The notes: a model not told the origin generated them from the sequence alone. Positions 1-11,831 are shown, counted from the stretch's first letter. The stretch is DNA of 64,000 bases from Cryptomeria japonica (GCF_030272615.1 NC_081414.1:4093501-4157500); one strand, 5' to 3'. Program-made: numbers and translations.

Positions 1-460
1 TGGATAGATGTGATAGGATGGATAGATGAGCAAAGCGATCTCATAGATGGAAGAGTACACTTTCAGATAACACCTGTTTACCAAGTTTTCACCATCTAAA
101 TTTATTGCATTTTTTCATATATTTGATTTTTTGGATTGTTTAAGCTGTCTTACACTATTTTTGTATTTTTCTCTTTATACTTTATAGGGATTTTTACTGC
201 TTTTTTGTTTTTTAGACTTTTTCTGCTTTTTCACTGTTTTTTGATATTTTCTATTGATACTTTTAAGTATAGAATTTCTTAAGATGCAAAGTATTGATAG
301 GATCATTGAATCAATCACCTTTTGGTGTAGATAAGTTGTATGCTCCTGAACCATATGTTGCTACCACGACAAAGGGACCCAACCAATTTGGCTCAAATTT
401 ACCTTTCTTTTCTCGATCTTGTTGGTTGCGTGGATTTTCTCTTAAAAGTAGATCTCCAAT
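1..460 (-). other. Region downstream of integrase, no gene seen
   Basis: T-rich DNA following the integrase end on the minus strand. It would be the 3' untranslated part of the Ty3-type element, which is long in the Tat group. I see no ORF, polypurine tract or LTR start here. Confidence 0.4.
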
Positions 461-1400
461 CTAAAAAATTTGTGGCTTAACTCTGTAGTTGTAGATTCTT
501 GTCATTCTCTGTTGGTATGATTTTAAATGATCTGAAGCATTTTGGCAACATTCTTGAATCAATTCAAGTTCTTGAAGCCTAGAGACTCGTTGTTCTTCCT
601 CTGGGATAAGACCTTTCAAGGACACCCCTAGAGAAGGTATCTCTACTTCTATTGGTAATATTGCTTCAGATCCATACACAAGTCAATATGGAGTTTCCCC
701 CGTTGGTGTACGAATTCTAGTTCGGTATACCCATAGAGAAGGATTTAGCTAAATATGCCAGTCTTTACCAGCTTCATTGACTGTTTTCTTCAAGATCTTT
801 AGGATTGTTTTATTTGATGCATTGGCTTGACCATTTCCCTGTGGATAATATGGTGTTGAGAACCTATGTTGGATATGGAATCACTCACATAGTTCCTTCA
901 TGTTTTGATTATTGAATGGCCTCCCATTATCAGTGATGATGGTCATAGGGACTCCATAGTGATAGATTATGTAATTCAATATGGATGATGATATTTGCTT
1001 TCCTGTCACCTTTGGCAAAGGCAGTGCTTAAATCCATTTAATGAAATACCCAGTAGCAGTCAAAATGAACTTATGTCCATTAGAAGATGAAGGATTTATC
1101 TTACCCACTATATCAAGTCCCCATTGAGAGAATGGCCATGATCCTGCCATAGGATGTAGTTCTTGTGTTGGTGCATGGATGAGATTCCCATGGATCTAAA
1201 ATTGTTTGAATTTCTTGGCATATGTAAATGAATCTCTCTCCATAGTAGGCCAATAGTAACCCAATCGAAAAAATTTCTTAGTCAGCATTAAGCCACTTGA
1301 GTGTGTGCCACAAATACCTTCATAGACTTTATTGAGAACTTTCTCAGATTCCTCCTATTTGAGACACCTCAGTAGAGTGTTATCTAGACCTCATCTATAT
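461..1400 (-). pseudogene. Ty3-type integrase, degenerate
   Basis: Integrase inserts element cDNA into the host chromosome. Reading the minus strand from about 1400 there is an eroded N-terminal zinc-binding stretch, then the catalytic core with QWGLDIVG near 1110, TDNGRPF near 925 and YYPQGNGQ near 840, and the C-terminal YGSEAILPIEVEIPS near 660, which is characteristic of plant Ty3 elements. In-frame stops occur near 1030, 750 and 690. The third acidic catalytic residue (Glu in the family, after GNGQA) is read as Asn at codon 821-823, so the enzyme would be dead even without the stops. No chromodomain is seen, in keeping with the Tat group. Confidence 0.8.
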
Positions 1401-1599
1401 AAAGTATCAACAATGATAGTATAGCGATATGACTGATGGATAAAATTTCTTTTCTAATTATGGGATAGGTCTGGGGGAAGGATATTCTCCTTTAGGTATC
1501 GATAAGTTTGGCTATATAAGGATTAATCAGTTTCATATATGTGGCAAATCATATGGGTATCTTGGGACTCAACAATAGGATGCAAGATATCTTCCACCA

Positions 1600-2040
1600 G
1601 GAATTGGTAACGTTGTTGATTCTCTTGGTTCTATAAAACAGATGCTATTGTAGCCATTGCATTTGTTGCTTTATTCTCATTTCTTGGAATTTGAGTGAAT
1701 GATATTTCTTCAAAGTGTTCTTTAAAATCTTCAACCAACTTTTTATAGAGCATTAGCTTGTCATCCTTGGTTTGATAATCACCGTTTATCTGGTTGATTA
1801 TGAGCTATGAATCTCCATAAACATGTAGTTCCTTGATGTTCTATTCAATGACCATTTTGATCTCAATGACCAATGCCTCATACTCTACAGTGTTGTTTGT
1901 GCATGGGAATCATAGTCTATATGATTTTGGAATTGTGTGACCTTGAGGTGTTATGAACAAGATTCTTGCACCTAATCCATGTTGTGTATAGGAGCCATCA
2001 AAGTATAATTCCCAAAAATTTGTGCTAACTGTCAGAATGT
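1600..2040 (-). pseudogene. Second RNase H domain (Tat/Ogre hallmark), degenerate
   Basis: After the first RNase H the frame continues with WELYFDGS near 2010 and, further downstream, a tract resembling NNTVEYEAL (near 1890) and HVYGDS (near 1830). These match the D, E, D acidic positions of an archaeal-type RNase H. Two RNase H domains in tandem between RT and integrase are known from Tat-type plant Ty3 elements. Its proposed role is removal of RNA during reverse transcription. The copy carries stops (one directly after YGDS), so only the N-terminal part is open, in the same frame as the preceding domain. Confidence 0.65.
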
Positions 2041-2557
2041 CTGCATCAAGAAATTCAATGTGCAATGGTGTGTCATCTTGCAGGGGTACTTTAGCCAATT
2101 GATCAACAATTACTTGTCCTTTTATAGCTTCATGATCAACATATTCTATATCAAACTCACTTAGTATCATAAACCATTTGGCCAATATACCTGTCATTGT
2201 TGGCTTGCTTAGAAAATACTTCAATGGGTCTATTTTTGCTATCAATTTCACAAAATGGGTTAGTAAATAATGTCTCAATTTTTGAGTTGCAAATACAACT
2301 ACTGGGCATGTCTTCTCAACTGATGTGTAGTTCAATTCATAGCCTACAAGTGTTCTACTGATGTAATATACTGCTCTTTCTTTTCCTTCTTCAACATGAT
2401 GTGATAAGAGAGCTCCTAGTGATACATTTGTCACTGAGATGTAAAGAAATAGTGGTTTCCCTTTGATTGGTGATACCAACATTGGAGGGTTCGCCAAAAA
2501 ATTCCTTGATTTGCATGAAATCTTCCTCACATTTATGATCCCATTTGAATGGAACAT
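2041..2557 (-). pseudogene. Ty3-type RNase H domain
   Basis: The frame reads KPLFLYISVTNVSLGALL, ERAVYYISRTL, ELNYTSVEKTC and LRHYLL, the usual RNase H sequence that directly follows RT in Ty3 elements. The domain degrades the RNA strand of the RNA/DNA hybrid. The catalytic Asp expected in LYISVTN (normally a D in the third or fourth place after LY) is not seen, suggesting decay. It is fused in frame to the second RNase H at its C-terminal side. Confidence 0.75.
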
Positions 2558-2599
2558 TTTTGTGTAATATGTGAGTGAAGGGATGACATCTATATGCTA

Positions 2600-3560
2600 G
2601 CTAAGAAATGAATCTTCTGATTGACTACAATCTCTCTTATAGAGAATGCAACTGGCTTATGTTCTTAGGTGACTCCATCTGCATGATAGCTTTAACTTTT
2701 TCAGGGTCTACTTTGATTCCACTTACTGATATAATGTACCCAAGGAGTTTTCCAAATGTAACTCTGAATGCACATTTCTTTGGCTTCAATCTTAACTAAT
2801 ATTGTTCAAGCCTGTCAAATATTTTTCCCAAGATCTTCAAGTGTTCTTTCCTTGTATGATACTTTGCAATTATGTCATCGACATAGTCTTCCATAAATGT
2901 ATGCATCATGTCATGGAAAATTCTTTTCATGGCTCTCTGATAAGTTGCTCCTACATTTTTAAGCCCAAATGGCATAACATTCCAATAGTAGGTACCCCAT
3001 GCACAAGTGAATGTTGTCTTCTTCTGATCTTCAAGGGCGATTTTTATTTGATTGTACCCCAAGAATCCATCCATTAAGGAAAACATTTCATGACCTATTG
3101 ATAAATATACAATTATATCAATGTTTGGCAGTGGGAAATCATCTTTGGGACATGCTTTGTTCAAATCTTTGAATTCAGTGTAGGCTCTTATGCTTTTATC
3201 TGGTTTTTACACTGGTGCAATGCTTGAGACCCACTGTGGATAAGCGACAGGTCTTATGAAACCCACATCTAATAGTTTCTTCAGCTCTATTTTGACAAGG
3301 AGAGTGATATGTGGATGCATCTTCCTTAGCTTTTGCTTAACTGGTTTTGCTTTTAGATCCATATTGAGATGGTGCACGATGAGATTTGAATCAAAAACTA
3401 GCATGTCTGCATAGGAACAAGCAAAATTTATCTGCCTTTGTTTGAATAACTCTATGTAGTCCTTCTTTTCTTCATCTGATAATGATGTAGGAGGATGAAG
3501 GACCTTGGTATCCTTTGGTGTGCCAATGTTTATTGCTTATGTTGGCTCTATCAATATAGA
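2600..3560 (-). pseudogene. Ty3-type reverse transcriptase, degenerate
   Basis: Minus-strand frames show the ordered RT motifs: KLRKMHPH and KLLDVGFIRPVAYPQWVS (3207-3404), DFPLPNID, FSLMDGFLGYNQIKI, TFTCAWGTYYWNVMPFGLKN and the active-site box YVDDII near 2880. This enzyme copies element RNA into cDNA. The coding is split by a stop near 3205 and by another near 2795, after which the thumb region is hard to follow. Motif order and spacing match an ordinary Ty3 RT. It is preceded upstream by an unusually long acidic spacer. Confidence 0.85.
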
Positions 3561-3883
3561 GATCTCTCCTGAAAATATGTAGGGAGGGTGTCAAACCTTC
3601 CATCTTCCAGCACCTCAAAGAGGTTTTCACTGTCAGATACATCCTTTATTTTTCCTCTTGACTGATCTAGTGTTGCCATGAAATGGTTTTCAACAGTAGG
3701 TATTTTTCCTTGTTTTATTTCAATTTTGCGACTGGACAGTTTGACACTCTCCTGACTGCAAGAAGCATTACTTGATTCACCGATGGAAGATATCTTAGGT
3801 GTGCTTGGTTCAATGGCGTTAAGATATATGGCTAAGTCATGGTCATTGGAAAAGATATCAAATTCAGGGTTTTCAGTGTTTTC

Positions 3884-4760
3884 CTAATCAATCAGTTCTG
3901 GATGAAGCATAGGTAGGTCATAGTCATTGTCGTCGTTTGGTATTTCAATATTCATGATGTAATAGTCATAATTTGTTGTTGAGTAGGTGATGTCATAGAT
4001 AGAACTCTCTTGAGGATAATCTCTCCCAAGTACTCTACAATTATCTCCAACGAAGTCAGGATGGGCATTTTGCAATTCTCCCTCAAGTGACTCATCAGCT
4101 GACGTTTGTCCCTCAAATGAATGAATTGTATCAACACATACATCTTTGGTACTACAAGTTCCCTTTGGGTCAATTTTATCAGATTCTGTTATGGCTTGAA
4201 GTTGACACACTTGTGTACATGGCGTAGAGGATTATGTTGTTGTTTTCTTTGCTAACTTTTGTCTTCTCTCGAACTTAGCTTCTTCTAGACTAATGGTCAT
4301 TCCTTCTTGGCTTTCTATTAGTTGTTCTTGATTTCTTCCATATCTTGGTGTTTCTTTCTTGATGTTTGATATAAATCTGATATTTTGTTGATCTTCTGAT
4401 GATTGATTAGTGATTGTTTGTGTTCCCTATGTTGTCACTTCTTGATTCTTCTCATTCTCTTTTCTTTGTTGTCTTGCATATAGCTCTTTTTTCTGAATCC
4501 TGATTTCTTTTGGCCTTCTTTCTAGCACTCTTCTCTATTTTATGGAAAGTGTATCATCACTTGTAACAACAGTTTGTTCCTCGTCATTTTCTTCACTTGA
4601 TGCATTGGATAATGGATCTAGACCCCATTCATATTCATTTGAATCTATCTCTGAATCATTATCTATAATCACACCAATATATTTGACAAGAATGTTATAT
4701 GATGAGAATAGTTCTTTGATTTTATCCATCTATTCTTTTACTATTTTTGGAATATCTTAA
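3884..4760 (-). pseudogene. Acidic spacer between protease/G-patch and RT
   Basis: Two open minus-strand stretches, 3884-4210 and 4535-4729, are rich in Asp, Glu, Ser and Asn (for example NDDNDYDLP and SSEENDEEQ). No enzymatic motif is seen. They lie between the protease/G-patch part and RT. In Ogre elements the protease-RT interval holds an intron, but I cannot identify matching splice sites here. The frames look like remains of one low-complexity linker broken by stops. Confidence 0.45.
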
Positions 4761-4959
4761 TCAGGTTCCATGCTTGCTTGTACTCTTTGGGCTTGTTTGT
4801 AAGATTCTTCTTCTCTTTTGATAGCAAGATCTTCCTATTGTCTCTCATAGTCTTCTTGTTTCTGCTTCCTATTTATTATTTATGTTGCTTGATGTAGCCT
4901 TTCTTGTCATAGTTCTTCTTTAGGAATTGCCTTCTTCCTCTATTTGGGATGTTGATAAT

Positions 4960-5165
4960 TGTTTTGCTTTTGTTTTGATTTAGAATACCCAAGTCCTGAT
5001 TTATCTTCCTTAGATTGTGTGTGAGGACAAATGGGTTCTGAAATACCTTTCTGGTGCTTGCCAATTTGTCCTTTTCCTTCATATCCCATCCTTTGCATGA
5101 TTTTGTAACCATTGTCATATTGCTCTATGGGAATAATGACTTCTGTAGCTATTGCTATAATCTCA
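4960..5165 (-). pseudogene. G-patch domain in the pol region of the Tat/Ogre-like element
   Basis: One minus-strand frame reads without stops through YKIMQRMGYEGKGQIGKH, then KGISEPI and, after a linker, SGLGYSKSK. The pattern of hydrophobic-x-x-MGY-x-G-x-G-x-G-K followed by GI-x-P and later GLGY is that of the G-patch, a glycine-rich RNA-binding or helicase-activating module. G-patches are well known after the protease of betaretroviruses; here the module lies after the protease and before RT. The frame is open from about 5165 to a TAG near 4935. Function in this element is unknown. Assignment rests on motif recognition by eye. Confidence 0.65.
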
Positions 5166-5466
5166 TTTTTATCTTTTTATAGCCAACTAAGAATGTCCTT
5201 GTCTTCATTTTCCTCTGAAAGTGTTCCAGCTCTAACAAATTCTCCATCAAACATTTCAATTGATTTATGTTGGATATGTGGTTGAGCATTTGTAGGTTTT
5301 CCATATGATTTAGGTGAAAGTGGTAAATTATGCAAAGAGTACTTCCTCATTCCTCCATCATTTAATTTGATCTTTTTCTCAAAGTTTTGCCATAATATCT
5401 CTTGAGTTTCCTTGGTGGGATAGACTTCTTCTCTATTATGTGGAGCCCTTGCATCTTGTGTTGGTT

Positions 5467-6546
5467 TTAGATTATTGCAATATTGGCTGGAGTCTGCTGA
5501 TATAGTGATTTCTTTTCCAACTTAACACAATGATGATATATGGAAGGAACTGCTTGCATGTCATGAATCCATGGTCTTCCCAAAATAATGTTATAAGATA
5601 GATTTAAATCTAGAACTTGGCACAGTGTATCTCTTTCTACTGGTCCTCTTTTGATTGGCAACACCATAGTCCCTTTAGAAGAACGCTCTTCCACATCATA
5701 AGCCTTGATGGTTATTTTATTCTTCAGATCCATTGCATTCTTTGAATATCCCAAAGCCTTTATTAAACTTAACACACAAATATTCAAGCCAACTCCACCA
5801 TCTATGAGTACGAGTTTGACACGGATTGTCTTAATGGTGACGTCGATATGTAGGGGAGCATTGCAAGGGTGTTGTAAGGATACGTCGTCATTTTCAAAAA
5901 AAGATAAGCAATGAGGGGCTATGAGGTGTCCCACCATGTTTTGGAATTGATCCACATCCAGGTATTTTGAGACTGTTGTTTCTGCTAGAGCTCTTTCCAA
6001 TATTTCCTTATGCATAGATGAAACTTTTAGGAGCTCCAAAATTGATATTTGGGTGGGTATCTTTTGTAATTGTTCCACTAAGTTGTATTGTCTCGAAGTG
6101 GATATTGATTCATTCGTTGTACGTAGAAATGTAATCTTTTCTTTGCTTCTAGTAATGGCATTGATCGGTTCTGAAGGTGTTTTGTCTTTGACAATATTGA
6201 CATTTACCACATCATCATATGTGTAAGTATATTTTACCTTGGCTTTGCCCTTGTCATCCTTTGGTTTAGATTTTTCACCTTTTTCATAATTTGGGAGTGG
6301 AGTTTTGAATGCTAGATGCAATTCATTTGTTTTATGACCATCCACTGTGATAGTTCCATTATCAATTAAGTTTTGAATAAGGTGCTTTAATCTTTGGCAA
6401 TCATTGGTTTGATGTCCTTTGTTTAGATGATAGTTGCAAAAATGATTGTAATTCCACCAACTCGGTTTGACTTGAGGCTCATACTTTCTTGCTTCTAGTA
6501 AGGTAATCAATTTATATGCAAGAAGAGTCTTTAAAACCGATTCCAA
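5467..6546 (-). pseudogene. Gag C-terminus plus aspartic protease, longest intact ORF of the element
   Basis: A 359-codon open frame. Near residues 35-50 it has CNYHLNKGHQTNDC, a zinc-knuckle-like motif typical of Tat-type gag, followed by RLKHLIQNLIDNG. Near residues 248-262 is VKLVLIDGGVGLNIC, which is the protease active-site region (DGG in place of the commoner DSG or DTG), and near residue 320 is the flap-following YNIILGRPW. The protease would cleave the element polyprotein. The open frame starts where the preceding gag frame overlaps it (6531-6546), pointing to a frameshift. It ends at a stop before the linker to the G-patch. Confidence 0.8.
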
Positions 6547-6749
6547 TGGTTCCCCAATGTTTGTGAATTTCCTGCGGGCATTGGAGAAGAAATACTTGGG
6601 TTTATTGTTCTCTTGATTGTTATTGTTTGGTGCTTCGCTTGATAAATTAAATATTGGTTGTTGTTTGGCACCATTGTTATCATCATTACCTCCATTGCTA
6701 ATGCTTCTATTATTTGATCAGAATTTAGGTTTGTCATTGTTATTGTTAC
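6531..6749 (-). pseudogene. Gag middle segment, downstream of the solo-LTR insertion
   Basis: A short Asn- and Thr-rich minus-strand frame ending near the zinc-knuckle ORF. It continues, after removal of the 1760-bp solo LTR and one copy of gttac, from the Asn-rich end of the gag frame at 8515-8854. It carries no motif of its own and is a linker between the gag core and the zinc knuckle. Confidence 0.55.
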
Positions 6750-7219
6750 TGTAGTCACATAAATCTGTCCACTTAATTAAAATGAATATTTAGTATTTAT
6801 TTGATTATTTAACCATCAATCAATAATTAATTAAATTAATATTTAATTAATTCATCTTAACCCTCTTCTCCTATTAATTAAATAAATTATTCAATTTATT
6901 TGATTTAATTCACTTAACCAAATTCAGACCATTAATTAAATAAATAAATCATATTTATTTAATTAAATATTCTCTCACATTTAAATAAATTAATATTTAT
7001 TTAAATCCCCCAAAATCCCACCTCTCACATTTAAATAAATTAACATTTATTTAAATCACCTTTATCCTCTACCCACTTGCATTTTCCTACAAATGCAAGT
7101 TGCACAATTATTTTAAATAAATAATTTATTTAAATCACCTTTATCCTCCACCCACTTGTGTTTTCCTACAAAAGCAAGTTGCACAACTATTTTAAATAAA
7201 TTATTTATTTAAAATCCTA

Positions 7220-7475
7220 TTTATCCTCACCCACTTGAAACCTTTAATGGTTTCCCTTAAAGTCTTCAAACTTGATGGCTTTAAAGTCTTCAAACTTGAT
7301 GGCTTCCTTCTATAGTCTTCTTAAGCCTTTAATGGTTTCCCTTAAAGTCTTCAAACTTGATGGCTTTAAAGTCTTCAAACTTAATGGCTTCCCTTAAAGT
7401 CTTCTTAAGACTTTAATGGTTTTCCTTAAAGTCTTCAAGCCTTTAATGGTTTCCCTCAAAGTCTTCAAGCATTTT
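7220..7475. repeat. Tandem repeat in solo LTR (aaagtcttcaaacttgatgg family)
   Basis: About ten degenerate copies of two alternating short words, aaagtcttcaaacttgatgg and ctttaatggtttccctt, follow each other. They lie in the putative U3 part upstream of the TATA box, where LTR enhancer repeats are often found. Regulatory function is inference. Confidence 0.75.
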
Positions 7476-8107
7476 AATGTTTTATCTTCCTTTTTCTCAT
7501 TTAAATAAATTAATATTTATTTGAATATTTATCCAAATGCAAATTACACCATTTAATTGAAATAAATGATTTTATTTTAATTGAAAATACCAAAATTTCT
7601 CCCACTTGCATTTTCCTACAAAATCCACTTGCATGCCTAAACCCCTTCTAGATTCTTCTAAACCTTTCCTAATTAACCTAATCCATCCCCTAAATATTGT
7701 CACATTCCTAAGAAAATTGAAATCACTTCTCAAAGACTCCAAAGTCTTTGAAAATCAATTAATGCTTTGTGTGTTCAACAAATTAACCTCTAAAGTCTTC
7801 CAAACCACTTATGGCTCTTACATGACCATTAATGGTTAATTCCACTTACACCCATGGTTAAGGACTTTGACCCCTAACTTAACCCTCATGTAACCCATGT
7901 GTCTCTTCAAAGCATTTATTTCTTTGACTAGGGTAACCATCATGTCCTCTCAAGCATTTAATGCTCCTTATCTCTCCTCTCAAGCCTCCTCATGGTGACA
8001 CTTGTCAACATGGGATTGGGTTGAAAGTCTCACATGGATTGAATATCTTTCAATCCTAACCCTTGTTAAGATTACTCAATATTAACCCTTCATTTCCCCA
8101 TTTCTTC

Positions 8108-8115
8108 TATAAATA
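8108..8115 (+). promoter_or_regulatory. TATA box of the solo LTR
   Basis: tataaata preceded by ccccatttcttc and followed about 30 bp later by an A/G-rich start region (aagcaaaaaagaagc). Position, about 400 bp before the LTR end, fits a U3/R boundary. Confidence 0.6.
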
Positions 8116-8514
8116 GAACCCTTCTCCTCAAGCAAAAAAGAAGCATTTAGAGTATTGTTGTTATACTGGCATTAGCATAGAGCTTTCTCATAGCATCACT
8201 ATCTACACTTGCATAGCATTTGCTTATCATATTCAACTATCTTGAATCTCCATATGGCATCCATGGCTAGTGCTAAAAGCTGAGAGCTACACTCATTTGG
8301 GACTTGGAGAGGAGAGGAACAAGGGAGGAGCAACTATGAGCATCTTGATTAGCTATTTTATTCTATGTTTATATGCTTTCTATTTCATGCTTAATATCTC
8401 TCTTGATATGTTTGGAATGGTTTTTAGTTCTTTGTTTTGTTTTTATGGTTGAAACTAACTTATTAACATTGAACTTTGTTGTTGCCTTGTCCCCATTTCC
8501 ATGACATTAGTTAC

Positions 8515-9230
8515 CATTGTTGTTGTTGTGATTTTTGTTATAGGAATTGTTGTAGAGTTTTAACTCTCCCTTCTTTACCATTGCACCTTCTATCTTTAGA
8601 CCATTTTCAATATTTTTTGCGAAACTAGGACATTGCAATTTGAGTCTATAACTCATTTCACTAGTAAGGTTGTCAATGAATATGTCCATTTTCTCTTGAT
8701 CTAGTACATCTCTTGGATACCTATAAAACAGTCGTCTCCATTGTTGTAGAAAAACCATGAAAGATTCACCATTATTTTGTTTAATATTGCATAGGTCCAG
8801 CATTGCTATCTCATTTCTTATGTTGTATGAGTATTGTGAGATGAATCTGTTCACAATGTTTTGGGAATGGTATCATGTTTAAATTCTTGTCAAAAAGATA
8901 TGGACAGATGTCCTCCAATGAATATTTCTTGGAACTCATTCCATTATGCATATCATGTATTTATTGTTGCAAAGCTTGTTGATAGGGAGCTTACTAGGAA
9001 AGCCCTCACAAGGCTAGTTTTCTCAAAAGGATCAATTTATTGACCAAAGACTTGTAGAGTCTGTTGTACATGACTACTCAATCTATCTTGTTTTTGTAAT
9101 GCCAAGTACTCCATGGTTTTTTTGCCTAACAAACTCCCTTTTTGGTGATGACTCTTGCCCATGCATAGATCTACTCAAGATACTTAATCCTTCCAACTAC
9201 ACTTTCTCATGTTTGTCTCTTGGGTCCTTC
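8515..9230 (-). pseudogene. Gag (capsid region) of the Tat/Ogre-like element
   Basis: The open stretch 8507-8854 reads FISQYSYNIRNEIAMLDL, NNGESFMVFLQQWRRL and YPRDVLDQEKMDIFIDNL, a recognisable retrotransposon gag core (the QxxxESFxxFxxRWR-type motif). Upstream, 8855-9230 shows broken frames with MEYLALQKQDRLSS and KPKVEGPKRQ, which look like the gag N-terminus carrying several stops and frameshifts. Gag forms the virus-like particle that packages the RNA. The last codons are Asn repeats and end at the solo LTR. Confidence 0.7.
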
Positions 9231-9250
9231 AACCTTAGGTTTCAGAGTGT

Positions 9251-11123
9251 ACTAGGGGTCTTCCACATGTAAATGTAGGGGCAGTGAGGTACTACTCACC
9301 TTTGGATGTTCATAAACTTGTTTTGAGGTCTATAACCCTTAACTTGCTCAAATTTCTTAAGGCTCACCTACCCCCAAATGAGGCTGCACACTATCTAGGA
9401 GTCCCAATAACGCTTGTTGGACTGTTTGGAATGTTTTCATTATGTTTCATAAGCCCCAAGTTTCATTTTTCCATCGGGTTCATGCATTCTACAAAAACTA
9501 TCATTTTTTTGTGTGTTATGCAACAGGGCTAGCCCGTGGAGGCCTAATTGGCCTTATTTTGCTCCTACCGGTCAATGATGGTCATCTCCACCACAAAACT
9601 TGTTTGGAATGATGTTTTAGGAGTGTATTCTCAAGGATTTTTGAGGTTTAGCCCACTGTTAGTGCAGATTTAAGACTGTCCACCTTTTGTGGCATAATTG
9701 GAGGGTTTGGTAGGGTTTGGAGCAAGTAATGTTTGAAAGTCTCTCTCACTCCACTCTACAAGCCTCCTCAATGGTATAAGACCTCTTCCACATCTTAAAG
9801 AACCATCCCCTACTTTTTCCTTGCAAGGAAAATGTCAAACACTTGGCAAACAAGAAGGAAAACAGTGAATTGCCTCTGTCACTGTCTTTTAACTGCCCTT
9901 TGCCAATCAACTGTTGTCATCACTTTAAACCTGCACAAAGAAGAATTTGTATAGAGAGAATACCTCAAAGAGGTCTAAGAAGTATTAGAGGAACTCCTAT
10001 TACATTTCCTTCAAGATTCAAGGCTTGGATTATGGTCTTCAAGCATTCCATGGGCATTTTGTCATATACAATTCATGAAAACAGTGAACTCACTGTTTGA
10101 TTACAAGATGAGAAGGATTTAAGAAATAACAAGATAAACTACTCCTCCAAGAAGTATACTCAATGCCTTTGGCCAAATTTCCAGACCCTTGTCACATTCA
10201 TTTTCTCACTCAAATTACTTTTGAGTGCAAACCTTGAGTTTCATTCAAGCTACTAGCCAAATGACAAACACTTGCCTAGTATTCACTCAATTGCATATTC
10301 CAAACCACTTTTTTGGCACAAAAAGAAAGATATGTACATTATATACACATGGATAAACTTGGAAGAATCCATTGGAGGGATCCCAGACCTGGATCAACCA
10401 AGTTGACACATTTTACAACTCCAAACCCCTGGCAAGGCAGTAGATGCACAGTTTACAAATATTTTTGTATTAACACCTTGCAAATGAAAAACCAATGAAA
10501 CAATTACATGAGAAGCCTTATTACATCAACATCTCAACTTCCAAGAAGGTACAGTATGGATTTGTATAGCTACAGTACAGATTGCCATTCAAAAGGAAAA
10601 TAAAACAGTCATAAAAGCCAAAAAACTTGATTTCTATTAAGTTTCACTTGTAAGTATAATCACCAACCCTTTCCAAGGAAAAGGGAGGCCTTATATATTT
10701 TCTCTGGTTGGTTTTCACACCCTTGTATGGACAAAAGGCTTCAATAATTACATTTTTCAAGAAAATGACAATTTTGACAACTTTCTTAAGCCAAATGACA
10801 ACTTTTCTTGCTCACAAAGGCATTTTTGACAACCTAGCCTTATCAACTTGCCTAAAAAACTTAGACATGGTTAAAAATACTAAAAAAACATGTTTCAAAG
10901 CTCTTGAAGACATTAGGAGACCTTTTTGGCACTTTTTCATATTTTTGCCAAAAATTGTCAACTCAAAGCCTAAAAGGCAAAACTTGATCTCTAGAGCCTA
11001 AAATGAGATCAAAACCACTAAACATGACCCAAAACAACCTAAAACAACAAAATAAACCTAACACAATACTTTACAAACATAAAAGCATTAAATACCCAAA
11101 AATGGGAGTTTTACTCAACTAGG
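9251..11123 (-). mobile_element. Probable insertion (LTR-like) between extra ORF and gag, flanked by actagg
   Basis: About 1.87 kb without element coding separates the extra ORF (ending 11111) from gag. The six bases actagg occur at 9251-9256 and 11118-11123; joining there puts the two coding parts next to each other. On the minus strand the inserted piece starts TGAGTAAAACTCCC and has a TATA-like atatataagg at 10689-10700. It does not end in CA, so an LTR identity is uncertain. No protein is recognised; small plus-strand frames (9843-10100, 10708-11001) look random. It could also be an ordinary spacer with a chance direct repeat. Confidence 0.4.
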
Positions 11124-11831
11124 TGCTCCTGCACCACTTGCATTTCTTGAGTGAGACTTAATAGAGGATTATCAACACGGATTCTCCTTGCATCCTCATA
11201 AGCTCTTCTGTCACCACGCTCTCTTCTTGTTTCACCTTGGTTCCTTGTATCATCATTATCTCTTCTTGTTTCTTCATGGTTCACTCGGTTTACATCATCT
11301 TCATTGGGATCATCAGTGTTTTGATTATGACTTGTTTCCGTATCTTGTTTCAAACTTTCCATGTTAAAACCTTGTGGCAATTTTTCTCTTGAATTTGCCA
11401 ACATTAGGATGTACTTTTGTTTTTCTTTTTCCAAGAGTTTTTCCATTAGTTTATCAAATCTAAAGTCTTGTTCAAGGTCCCTAATGGTATTATAAACTGC
11501 TTCTTCATCAAAATCTATGTGCATCCAAATGGTTGAAACATTGAATTTTCCTCTTCCATTTGCTTTTGTTGTCTTCTCAATTGCTCATGTTGAGCTCTAG
11601 TCCAAACTTGCATATGATGGATTTGAAACTTCCCAAGTTTTGATTTTCTAAATGCAACTCAATAGGAGATCACTAGTTTAGGAAGATAAGCTAAGTTGAT
11701 TTTACCACCTCTATTAGTGTGTTGTGATAAGGCATCTTTTTGTTGAAAAGCATGTGGTTGTAATTTTTCTCCATCAAACTTTGTTTCATAACCATGTAAA
11801 TAGTTACGAAAACAATGTAGGAATGTTCTAT
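11111..11831 (-). pseudogene. Extra ORF upstream of gag (ORF1-like), 3' part
   Basis: The minus-strand frame 11111-11524 is hydrophilic and rich in charged residues (KLLEKEKQKYILML, then Asn/Asp/Arg repeats such as RRERGDRRAYEDARR). Upstream, 11525-11831 contains broken frames with EQLRRQQKQMEEEN and FLHCFRNYLHGYETKFDGEK. The copia insertion at 11837 cuts this ORF; its 5' part resumes at 18128. No domain is recognised. Its position between leader and gag matches the ORF1 of unknown function described in Ogre elements. An alternative is a divergent gag N-terminus. Confidence 0.5.

Larger units (their letters stand above)
6745..8514 (+). mobile_element. Solo LTR (1760 bp) with 5-bp duplication gttac
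   Basis: The gag frame of the minus-strand Ty3 element is interrupted precisely between two copies of gttac (6745-6749 and 8510-8514). The inserted 6750-8509 starts TGTAGTCACATAAATC and ends TGACATTA, holds no coding frame, and has a TATA box with a short downstream leader in plus orientation. That is what recombination between two LTRs leaves behind. Its TGTA start and TA end resemble the LTR at 20474-21382, so it may come from a related Ty3 family. The left part is built of AT-rich repeats, the middle of a short tandem repeat. Confidence 0.85.
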
